64,000 nt of DNA from Pholis gunnellus (taxonomy: Eukaryota > Chordata > Actinopteri > Perciformes > Pholidae): positions 27,140,056 through 27,204,055 of the forward strand of contig OU342809.1 in NCBI GenBank assembly GCA_910591455.2, written 5' to 3'. Numbering within the stretch: position 1 is the stretch's first letter; the number at the start of each line of letters is the position of its first letter. This document shows, in pieces, positions 36,219 through 61,913 of the stretch. The position numbers were made by a program, and so were the translations under genes. The notes beneath the pieces were generated by a model. That model worked only from the letters and a program-made list of their open reading frames with translations. It was not told the origin of the DNA and ran no database searches.

Positions 36219-36819
36219 GTTACGTCCCTTTTCTATTACTCTAGTCTAGTCTAGACGATAAGTAGGGACGAACACACGACAACCAAGTGAGAGTAACAAT
36301 TTAACAATATTTATTCAAACTCCGTTTTTTTCAAACAAAAGATTGTCAAACAGAGTGGGAGAGGATGGGACACATGTAGTCCTGCCAAACAAATAGAAAT
36401 CAATATAACAAACCTCTGAAACAAAACAAGCAAAATGGCTTTAACTGCTTCTCTAAACACTTCTTCACCAAAACAAATACAGAAGGGGCACCGACCAATA
36501 AACCAGCGTATCCAGAGAAAAACAACTACGTGTTTGTACCGATGTAAAGGGAACCCCAGACTCACCTGTCCTCAACCTCCACAAACCTCCACAACTTAAC
36601 ATCAGTGTCAGTATCAACATGCAGAGAACACAACGAAGCAATAGACTGAACTCCTGAGGCTTCCTCCTTGTATTCTGGGCCCTACTCTGCTGATTGGCCT
36701 GCATGGAGCAGCATGACTGGCCTGCACCGGGGGAACCGATCCCCTGATTGGCACCTGAAGAGGAAACAAAGGAGGGAGAGAGAAGGAAAGACATGTCTTA
36801 TCTGTGATAATAAGCGTCA
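36219..36819 (-). mobile_element. Possible solo LTR (minus strand)
   Basis: Read on the minus strand, the segment runs from TGACGCTTATTATC to GGGACGTAACA, so it begins TG and ends CA. AATAAA lies about 100 bp before the end, as in an LTR. No target duplication or internal retroelement genes were found, and the left border is a guess. Confidence 0.3.
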
Positions 36820-37624
36820 ACTGAAATAGCATTTTTTACTTCTAACATGTATTGTCACAGTGTGTTTTAAGTATGCAACACATAAATGTAGGAGATACAG
36901 CAGAAAAATAAGTGCATTTTAAAAAAGTGGATGTCGATGTGAGAGCTCAGAAGAACAACAATAACAAAAACACACAATAATACAAATAATACATGAAATG
37001 AAAAGAGTTATCCCTTTCTGAAGTTTTTGAATTGAAATCTAGCAGTGATTTCAAAAGTCCCAGTCATTGGGACCCATCAGCATACACTATAAACTATAAA
37101 GTACATATCTTAAAACAAAAACAAAACTGCCCAATTCTGACATTGGGGTCATTGAGGGCCTGCACTCGCTCATGTCTGTAGCCTGCCTGACCTCTGCGAT
37201 GAGGAAAAACAGGGCTGATTTGAGACCAGCTGACAGATGACACATTGAAGCATTGCTCAGAAAGGCTATCCTATAACTAAAAAAACCACAAGCCACGTCT
37301 AAGTTCTCATTAGTAGGTCCGCTCTAAACTTGACCAGCCCAGATGGTTCAGCGCTGATTGATTATTGTTTCTAAATTTAGATTAAGAAAACAACATGCAT
37401 CTCTGCCAGCACCATGTGAGAGTGGCCCAGTACCAGATATGCATGTTTGTTCCCTTTTATCCCCATTCCAATCATAGCCGTAATCCAACCAAGCTGCTGA
37501 CAAGAAACACAAGGGGGACAATGCAGGATCAATCACTTAAGTTCTGCTGGGACAGAGGCTGCATTATTCATGCAGGCAACCTCCGGTTCTGCAGAGTGAA
37601 GCCGATGCGGAAGTGTCTTTAAAC

Positions 37625-37930
37625 TTGCATTCTCTTTACTGTCCACCAGGGGGCGACTCCTCTGATTGTATAGAAGTCTATGAGAAAATGACTCTACTTC
37701 TCTCTTGATTTATTACCTCAGTAAACATTGTAAACATGAGTTTATGGTCTCAATCTCTAGTTTCAAGTCTTCTTCAATACAGCATGATGTTCATTTAGTA
37801 AATGATGCAAAAAAGCCAAGATGACGAAGGCGAAATCGCCGAACTGGAGGCTTCATAACGGCAATCCAGAAACCAATAAGTGACGTCACGATGACTACGT
37901 CCACTTCTAATATACAGTCAATGGGTTCAA
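37625..37930 (+). repeat. Dispersed spiny-rayed-fish repeat
   Basis: CCACCAGGGGGCGACTCCTC, ATAGAAGTCTATGAGAAAAT, TCAAGTCTTCTTCAATACAG and GAACTGGAGGCTTCATAACG are a set of motifs I recognise as a common non-coding repeat. It carries a chance CRE (TGACGTCA at 37881). Confidence 0.55.
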
Positions 37931-39140
37931 GACATGCGCGATAAAGTCTGGTCTGCACTTTTTATTTAGTTTGTAGCCAGCAGGTGGAGCAGGAGTCCCG
38001 GCTGTTATAAAGTTAAGCCTTAAAACTAATAGCGTTGTGTCTTTGACGGTCTGGTTGTGAAGTTGAAGGAATGGATTTCTCTGGTTAAGTCCCACAAGTC
38101 ATATTCATGAGCAGGCAATGATTCAGCCCTGTCTGTTTTGGGTTTACCACTGTAGAAATATGGCTCAAATCTCACTTTTTTTTTTTCTTCTCAAACTTAG
38201 AGTGAGATGAAACCTGCATATACAAACAGAGAAGTTTGGATTACAACACACACAGAGGGAGAGTAGACATTATTACGCCACTATATCTCTACAAAGATGT
38301 TTGATGTTAATGCTCTGGATATTGTATGGAGAACCTTTAAGTTGAAAAAACGGATTAAAGTGTAAAGAAATGGAGATCCTTCGGTCAGTCGGGCTATGAT
38401 ACACACCAGCCTATGTTTACACGGGATGGAAGGCTCTGAGCTGGAGGATGTATAGAAATCTCTGCTGCTGGTGAAACAAACACACACATACATAAACATA
38501 TCAGGACCAGAACAATAGAAAGCACTTCCTGCACTCTGAGTTCTGCCTACACACCGAGCAGAGTCTCCAATGCTGTACATTCAAGTCTGCTGAAATATAC
38601 TCAATGTCATGTTGCCATATGTGTACTGCAGGGGTTTTCTGAAGGCAGCCATGTTGCTCGAGCCTCCCACATGTGAAGCGGTTCTGTTTCATAAAGAGCT
38701 CTCCTCACTGCGGCCTCAGACGGCGGGGAGCCTCACCTGTTCCTCGTTACCCACGGAGAAAGAGAAAGGTATTTGTTACACTCGGCCATATAACTCGTAA
38801 GCCTCTGTCTTAAAGAGCAAAAAGCACGGACCAATGCAGAGATCGTTTTGATATGTGTGGAGAGCAGTGCGTGGATCAAAGCGAGGCCGGCGGCTGTGGG
38901 TTTGCAGGTGACTGGGGAAAGAAAATATGTTTCATTCCAGCATTCCAGCACCGGGGCTGGGAGCCTAGAAACAGAATGAATAGAAGGGATGTGACAGGGT
39001 CTGATGAAATAAGTAACCTAACTGGAACATCGCTCAAATGAATTGTTCCCCCGAAGGGAAAGTAGCTGTCCAATATAAATAGAGCATAAATTCAAGAACA
39101 TTAGTTCGAACATGAATTTCAATCGGCCAAATATTAAATA
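37931..39140. other. Intergenic DNA, possibly repeat-derived
   Basis: Segment 38630-38760 has an acceptor-like start, an open frame (VLFHKELSSLRPQTAGSLTC within it) and a GTATTT donor-like end. No protein family is recognised and it may be part of a dispersed repeat. Confidence 0.35.
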
Positions 39141-39168
39141 CCCCCCCCCCCCCCCCCCCCCCCCCCCC
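39141..39168 (+). repeat. Poly-C run of 28 bases
   Basis: Unbroken C homopolymer following AATATTAAATA. The length may be affected by sequencing. Confidence 0.9.
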
Positions 39169-40119
39169 TCGCCCCTGGACCGCTTGTTCGTCTATCACAA
39201 GGCAGACACACAGAGGTTCAAGGTTAGTTTAAGCGTTGTACAACCCAGGGTTACACAATGAAATGCAGCCCCTTTATGCTACATAGGAAAAGAAAGAAAA
39301 ACGATTTTTATGACTTTACTGACGTTGAGCATTAGGTTGATCTCTGAGCACCAAGACTATTGATTTCCTCTCTATATGAATATGGGGGTCTCCGGTGTTC
39401 AACGATGGAGAGATCAAATCAAAAAACTCCAGTTAGGCTAGCCTGCCAACACATTGTCAATCCCAACTCGCCAAATACCTACAATGGTCAGTGGCCTGTA
39501 AACTGTGATGGAGTAGGTCCCGCTCTACAGCTATGAACAGGTCAGGGACGCGTTTCCGTTTCCACTCGTTACATGCATATTGTCTTTTTAAAACAAACTT
39601 CCGTCTTCACAGGAAGTTACACTTAGGTATCAAAACCACTTAGTTAGGTTTAGGAAAAGTGTGTGGTTGACGCCAAATTGACCGGCTAACAACTCACGTG
39701 AGCACCGAACATTAATGACACACGTGACTAACGACTCACATGACAAAATGTCCACATTTACGTTTAATTTTAGGCACAAAAAGCGGCCTCTTAAACAAAG
39801 GTCCTGTGATTCCTTCATACTTACAATAATTGCTTTCCAAAAGAAACAAAGAAAGTGACTGCTACCCCATAGCCCTATCCCTAAAAAAACAAACACATAT
39901 AATATTTTATACTTAACAGATGAATAAATAAAAAAGTAAACAAGCTAAGATAAGCAAAACAAGAAGAAAGATTTACTACATATTCATTAATATAACTGTG
40001 AAATCTTGATTATAAGAGTGCATTGGAAGTGCTTTAGGAATGGATCTTTTAATGGCACAGACACAGACACTCAAAAAGCCCAACCAGCTCTCCTTCATAG
40101 CAAACTCTTTTTGTTGTTG

Positions 40120-40310
40120 TTCTGTCTCCTTGTAGTCGTTACACATCTCTCTGTGGTTGTGTGTCTCTTTATTGTCATTTTGTGTCTCTTTCTATTTGTT
40201 TTGGTCATTTTTGTGATCATTTAGTGTCTCTTTGTAGTCATTTAGTGTCTCTTTGTAGTCATTTAGTGTCTCTTTGTGGGCATTATGAGTCTCTTCCTGG
40301 TTGGTATACT
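40120..40310 (+). repeat. Minisatellite of about 22-bp units
   Basis: Repeats of TCATTTAGTGTCTCTTTGTA, clean at 40218-40277 and degenerate on the left. Its left part is the inverted counterpart of 35893-35970. Confidence 0.8.
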
Positions 40311-41214
40311 TGTTTCTTTGAGTGACATTTTGTAGGTGAAGAAAAGGGGTGGCCCTGACACTAGGCCCTTAATCCATCCATTCTTTAATGTATCAATAAT
40401 CAATAATACTCTGATCTTTTCATGATGTGTACTTAGCTGTACATTCTTCTGATAATACTACTGAAGTAAAATATAAAAGGTAGGACTTAATACTATTTTT
40501 ACACGGTGGTATTGCTACTTTTAAGCATCGGAATGCTCCCGACAATGAAACGTCCTAGAATGGCCTCTACAGCCACATCTACCGCCACCACTGCTGCCAA
40601 AACAGTTCTACCTGGTCTGTGCTGCATATTCTACGGTGTGGAATGACTGCCTGCCTGTCTCACATGTACACAGAGAGGCAGAGGAGGAGAACATGTGCTT
40701 TGAGTTTACAGAGCCTTTGGAGTGGAGGCCAGTTGGAACAGAGGAACAAGGCATTCAGAAAGGAGAGGAGAAATGCCAGGGTTGGCTTGGCTTCAGGTGA
40801 GTGTGAAGAGCTCTGGGACGTTTCATCTTGGTTTCCATCAGTGTGTGAACAATGGTGTGTGTGTGTGCTATTACAATGCCATAAAGTCTCTCCAACGGCC
40901 TTATCGCTGTGGAGTCCAGCGTAGAACATTGACCAGATAATTCCTCCTCATTATTCAGGATCTTCTGCTGTTGTATTGTGTATTCTTGGAAGATGTTATG
41001 GAAGATCTATTGTCAAGTACTGCAGTGAAGGACATTGTAGGCCCACAATTCAGGATTTCAGTCGATACATGGAAAGCTCAGTGTCCATTCTTTAGGCTAC
41101 CAAGACTCATTTAAAGCTGTTTACTGACACGCACACACTGCCTGCACACGTTTTGAATATACAGTAAAGTATGTGGACACCAGAACACGAATGTGCTGCT
41201 AAAAACAGCCTCCA

Positions 41215-41457
41215 CTCTTCTGGTTTCAGGCATTCCACCATGATGTTGAAAATGGCTGCAGAGATCTACTCTCATTCAGACACAAGAGCATTAGTGAGGT
41301 CCAACTGGTCTGGCTCAAGGTCCGGTTCACCCCAAAGATGAAAGGTCTGAGCTCTGTCCAGGTTAAGTTCTTCCACAGCAGACTGGGAAAACCATTTCTT
41401 TATGGAGCGGGTTTTGTGCATGGAGGCATTGTCAGTTTGAAACAGGAGAGGGACAAA
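41215..41457 (-). pseudogene. Second Tc1-type transposase fragment
   Basis: On the minus strand the frame reads PLLFQTDNASMHKTRSIKKW and then FSQSAVEELN, the region around the second catalytic Asp of Tc1 transposases. Next comes a degenerate DLEPDQLDLTNALVSE, two stops and SAAIFNIMVE. It belongs to a Tc1 group different from the element at 34079. No terminal repeats were found nearby. Confidence 0.8.
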
Positions 41458-41999
41458 AAAACAGTTGACACTTTATCTGAGACATAATTGTACACTGGAG
41501 CAGTAAGAGCTGCTTTAAAATCAAGTCACATTGTTTATACTGCATTTCAATTTTCAAAATTAAATTAAAATGTTGATAATCTCCACTGTAGAGCTGGGTA
41601 CAACTTTAAAAATGAAATGTCAAAGTGATTTTTCATTTTAATATGGTCATGGAACACCCATATATGAAAATGAAAATACTGGGTGTCTGAAATGTCATGT
41701 TCATTTTAAAGGAATAGGATTTAGTAGTATAGTGGTGAGGTTGCAGATTGCAACAAACTGGATACCTTTGCACTCCAAATGTGTCAGAGAACTATGGTGG
41801 CCTTCAGGTAACATAAAAACTTGAAAGGTTCTCAAGAGCCATGTTATTGGTTTGTCCGTTCTGGGCTACTGTAGAAACATGGTGGGGGAACATGACCTGC
41901 TCAGTATGTATGAATGAAGGGCTCATTCTAAGCTAATGAAAACACAAAGATTCTTAGTTTCTGGTGATTATACACTCTATAATATGAAAACATATCCAT

Positions 42000-43085
42000 T
42001 GTATTCCATTTCTGCTAATAAATCCCCCTAAATCCTACACACTGTCCTTTTTAAATTGAACACAGACGTTGAAAAATATAATGCAATTGTGGAATTACAT
42101 TATTATTATAATTTGAATAAAGTCCCCCCCATAGCATCAGATAGGGCATGACATGACACAAAGGTCAGGATCGGCTCTTTAACCCCTCAGCCTGAAGGGC
42201 ACTTCAAGACATGAAATCGATATTTGTCTTCTCTCATAACTCTCAGGGAGAAAGTAAATGAGAGTAGTTTCCAAACTATTCCTTTAATTGGACCTAAAAG
42301 GCAAGACAAAACCAAAAAGAAACAGCTTGTAGCTACTTCAGCATGCTATTGTTTTCTATGGTTCCGCTCCCACAGCACTTGGTTGAAGTTCGGAAATGAT
42401 ATGGTCTTATAATCATGGTAAATACTGATTTTGTATTCAATAATCATTATTGTATTTTCTTGTTAGAAATACCAACACAATAAAGGAAGACAAGCATGAA
42501 CACTAAACAAAGCTGATTTAGGATTCACTTAAACCTTAAACAGTTTGAGCTGGTTGCTGTGTCCAACATCTACAGGTGGTTCAAATAAACGGCTGGATAA
42601 TCAAAGCCTTGATCTTTCCTCTGGCATTATCTAACAGATTGAGATTGCACTGTGTTTGGCGGTGTATGCTCTAACATCTGAATTTACTGCAATAAATGTG
42701 TCCAAAACAGTGAAATGCCACGCATCATGCAGGCTGTTTCCACTGAGTAGCAACAATTGTTGCGTTGAAGCTGCAACCTGCTGGTAGGCTGAAGCTTTGG
42801 TGTCAGACCTTTTATCCCTGACTAAACCTTTGTAAAAGCTGTTAAGGCTGTAGGAATAACATGTCAGTGACTACTGTACAACACTTCTGTGAGGTGCAAC
42901 GGTCAGTGCGGCAGTGTCTATAGGGCAGGCTAGGTTTCACAAAAGGACACCAGCTACTGTACTATGGGAGCCTATTCCTGCCATTGTGATAAAACTATGC
43001 TGTAAGAAATTATAATGAGAAACTATCTCAAAATAGTAAGTTAGAATCTAAAAATAATGAGAAGCTTTCATCAGATTTGTGGAAA
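42000..43085. other. Intergenic DNA, no gene seen
   Basis: AT-rich, with a short C run near 42124. No recognised coding or RNA feature. Confidence 0.45.
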
Positions 43086-45335
43086 TCCATTGAACCAAAG
43101 CTACAGAAGCAAGTGTAGAAGCCCATTTCTGAAAATGTGATTGACATTATTTTGAGACACTAAGACATTATTTTGAGATACTAACTCATAATTTGAAGAT
43201 ACTAAGTCATTCTTTTGAGACACTAAGTCCTTATTTCAAGATAATAAGACATTATTTTAAGATACTAACTCATTATTTTAAGATACCAAGTTAATGAATA
43301 GATCAAATAATGTCTTAGTATCTCAAAATAATGTCTTAGTATCTCAAAATAATGACTTAGTGTCTTAAAATAATGACTATCTCAAAATAATTACTAAGTA
43401 TCTCAAATGAATGAGTTTGTATCTCAAAACAATGACTTAGTATCTCAAAATAATGAGTTTGTATCTCAAATAATGAATTAGTATCTCAAAATAATGAATT
43501 AGTATCTCAAAATAATGAAATAGTATCTCAAAATAATGTCTTATTATCTCAAAATAATGACTTAGTATCTCAAAATAATATCTTATTATCTCAAAATAAT
43601 GACTTAGTATCTCAAAATAATGTCTTATCTCAAAAATAATGAATTAGTATCTCAAAATAATGAGTTTGTATCTCAAATAATGAATTAGTATCTCAAAATA
43701 ATGTCTTAACTCAAAATAAAGTCTTATCTCAAAATAATGAATTAGTATCTCAAAAATAATGAATTAGCATCTCAAAATAATGTCTTATTATCTCAAAATA
43801 ATGACTTAGTATCTCAAAATAATGTCTTATCTCAAAAAATAATTAATTAGTATCTCAAAATAATGACTAAGTATTTCAAAATAATGTCTTATCTCAAAAA
43901 TAATGAATTAGTATCTCAAAATAATGAGTTTGTATCTCAAATAATGAATTAGTATCTCTAAATAATGAGTTTGTATCTCAAATAATGAATTAGTATCTCA
44001 AAATAATGACTTAGTATCTCAAAATAATGAATTAGTATCTCAAAATAATGAATTAGTATCTCAAAATAATGTCTTAACTCAAAATAAAGTCTTATTATCT
44101 CAAAATAATGTCTTATTATCTCAAAATAATGAATTAGTATCTCAAAATAATGACTTAGTATCTCAAAATAATGAATTAGCATCTCAAAATAATGTCTTAT
44201 CTCAAAATAATGTCTTATTATCTCAAAATAATGAATTAGTATCTCAAAATAATGACTTAGTATCTCAAAATAATGAATTAGTATCTCAAAATAATGTCTT
44301 ATTATCTCAAAATAATATCTTATTATCTCAAAATAATGACTTAGTATCTCAAAATAATGACTTAGTATCTCAAAATAATGAATTAGTATCTCAAAATAAT
44401 GTCTTATTATCTCAAAATAATGTCTTATTATCTCAAAATAATATCTTATTATCTCAAAATAATGAATTAGTATCTCAAAATAATGAGTTTTTATCTAAAA
44501 ATAATGAGTTTTTATCTCAAATAATGAATTAGTATCTCAAAATAATGACTTAGTATCTCAAAATAATGTCTTATCTCAAAAATAATGAATTAGTATCTCA
44601 AAATAATGAGTTTGTATCTCAAATAATGAATTAGTATCTCAAAATAATGTCTTAACTCAAAATAAAGTCTTATCTCAAAATAATGAATTAGTATCTCAAA
44701 AATAATGAATTAGCATCTCAAAATAATGTCTTATTATCTCAAAATAATGACTTAGTATCTCAAAATAATGTCTTATCTCAAGAAATAATGAATTAGTATC
44801 TCAAAATAATGACTAAGTATTTCAAAATAATGTCTTATCTCAAAAATAATGAATTAGTATCTCAAAATAATGAGTTTGTATCTCAAATAATGAATTACTA
44901 TCTCTAAATAATGACTTAGTATCTCAAAATAATGAATTAGTATCTCAAAATAATGTCTTATTATCTCAAAATAATATCTTATTATCTCAAAATAATGACT
45001 TAGTATCTCAAAATAATGACTTAGTATCTCAAAATAATGAATTAGTATCTCAAAATAATATCTTATTATCTCAAAATAATGACTTAGTATCTCAAAACAA
45101 TGTCTTATCTCAAAAATAATGAATTAGTATCTCAAAATAATGACTTAGTATCTCAAAATAATGAGTTTTTATCTCAAATAATGAATTAGTATCTCAAAAT
45201 AATGTCTTATTATCTCAAAATAATGAATTCATCATCCATTAAACCAGAGCAACAGAAGCAAGAGTATAGAAGCCCATTTGTGAAAATGTGCTGAATATTT
45301 TTCATTATTTTGAGATACTAAGTCATTGTTTTGAT
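43086..45335. repeat. Minisatellite array of about 21-bp units with an orientation switch
   Basis: About 90 units of AATGACTTAGTATCTCAAAAT type, varying by 1-2 bases and with missing blocks. Units at 43145-43292 read in the opposite orientation (ATTATTTTGAGATACTAA); from 43305 to about 45228 the array is the reverse complement. A unique 54-bp sequence (ACAGAAGCAAG and GAAGCCCATTT within it) flanks both sides as a direct repeat, 43086-43139 and 45233-45289. After the right copy a few forward-orientation units return. Frames across it are low-complexity artefacts. Confidence 0.97.
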
Positions 45336-46740
45336 TATCCCATCTAAATGCCTCTGGTGTTCCCAGCATATTCAGTTTTGAATCAGGCTTTAGTTAATAT
45401 ATTGGAGAAGATGCTGAATATTTTGCTCCAAAGGCTTTCTATCCTTGGGCAGAGAGCAACACTGTTTTTGTTAAAGTGGCTTCTTGGATCTGACATATGT
45501 CGCAGAGAGAGGGAAACATGAAGCAATTGTTTTATTTAGTTTTGATTTTGAATAATCTGTGCAGCACTTTAAATTGTATTAGGCACTGATACATTATAAC
45601 AATATGCAAACTATGGTAAGCTGGTCTTGTTAAAACTATCTAGGATTACCTCAAGGGTTTTCAGTTCCCTTTCACTCCGTATTCTCCTTTTTTTCATTTG
45701 CAATCGTTATGACGACCTACTCATCATGTAAATCAAATGATTGCAAACTGTGTATGAAAAACATTTTTTTCTTTTCTTAGATGTTTTGAAACATGTCCAT
45801 ACCAAAAGGGAGGGCAGGCAGTTAAATATGCACTTTTACTTGTGTTAGTGAAGTGCAACTTACCCTTTAGTCTGGTTAGTTACGTGTATACTAGATGTTT
45901 TAATTGTTTAGCTTTGTCTTATAAGGGCGTTATTTAGCTGTATATTTAAAAATCAGTTTTTATTCAAATTCTTTTGTTAAATTAAAGTTATGACAGGCAC
46001 AATTATCAATTTCATCATAAGGAGTTGTTTGATAGATTGTTTTTGTTTTGTATTTTATGGGTTGAAGAGCCTCTGATTCTTTTGTGTCCCAACTTTACAC
46101 AATATCTTAACTGGTTATTTCCTCTGTTTCATGCCAAATTGTGTAAAAGCTTTTTTTTGTCAAGGGGGGCTAACCTATTACTTGAAATCAAGGAATTGTC
46201 CATGGACATTTATGTTTTAAGGGGAGACACTAGAGGCAAAACCATCGCTTTTTATGCACTGGTTATTTTTAAGATTTTGGATTATTTTGCTTCCATAACA
46301 TGTCATCTTTCAGGAAAGAAAACATCCAAAATACACATTTAGTGTCTATAATCTGTAGATTTCTGCAAAATTTACCAAGAGTTACCATATAATGCCTCAT
46401 TTGCATATTCAAACATAACATTTGGGATAACTTGGTATTCAAAAATAATAAAAAATTGCCTCAATAAAAGTAATCAACTCTCAACGTTGTTATGATACGT
46501 TTGATATTCAAAATTCCTTCTGTTAAAAACCTTTGACTCTAACACACGGCTTTATCCAATGTTCAGATTTCTCTTCTGGAAATGTAACATGTATATAATG
46601 AGATAATCTATGGTTCGCATATTTGAAACATACATTTTCCCCAAAAATATTATACAACAAATTATAAAGTAAATACGTTTCACACAGTTATAACAATAAC
46701 ACAAAAGTAAAATTAGTAAATACAAATAAATAAATCTTGC
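45336..46740. other. AT-rich DNA upstream of lrp5, no gene seen
   Basis: The plus frame 46025-46342 has no recognisable domain and matches the local AT-rich composition. Composition turns abruptly GC-rich at about 46740, at the lrp5 promoter. Confidence 0.5.
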
Positions 46741-46754
46741 GGCCTCGTGTCGGA

Positions 46755-46820
46755 TGACGTCACTCCACGTCCGCCTGCCCTTTCTATCCGTGCGCGAGCT
46801 CGACAGTCCAAAGTATAAAG
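46755..46820 (+). promoter_or_regulatory. lrp5 core promoter: CRE and TATA-like box
   Basis: A perfect CRE (TGACGTCA, 46755-46762) is followed 51 bp later by TATAAAG (46814-46820) in a CpG-rich island starting near 46740. This predicts a transcription start near 46845 and a 5' UTR of about 175 bp. The link to transcription is inferred from position. Confidence 0.5.
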
Positions 46821-47006
46821 CAAGTAGCGCGAGCGCCTTAACAGAGAAAAAAGTGTTGTCGATAGAGAGGGGCGCACAGAGGAGCGCACACTAACGCGTG
46901 CAGACACATATTTAGTGGGTCAACGGAATACTGGCCCGTGCGTGCACATGTACACGCAGAAAAGTGGACGTCTTTACAACTTAATTAAGGAGTAAATCAC
47001 CCAAAA

Positions 47007-47020
47007 ATGGAGCGGGAGTT

Positions 47021-47030
<10 letters not shown>
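47007..47030 (+). promoter_or_regulatory. Short upstream ORF overlapping the lrp5 start
   Basis: ATG at 47007 has a strong context (AAAAATGG) and encodes seven codons (MERELWI) before TAA at 47028-47030. It overlaps the first lrp5 ATG (47021) in another frame, while a second in-frame lrp5 ATG at 47048 lies 18 bp after the stop. Confidence 0.6.

Positions 47031-61913
<14,883 letters not shown>

Noticed and set aside
43958..44182. Repeating HYFEI frame on the minus strand
   Set aside because: It is a translation of the 21-bp minisatellite; the frame breaks wherever a unit changes length.
43145..45228. CRISPR-like array
   Set aside because: Units are contiguous 21-mers with no unique spacers, in a eukaryotic intergenic region: a minisatellite.
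46025..46342. 105-codon plus-strand frame upstream of lrp5
   Set aside because: No domain; Phe/Leu-rich from AT-rich DNA. It is interrupted before the lrp5 promoter and no splice link was found.
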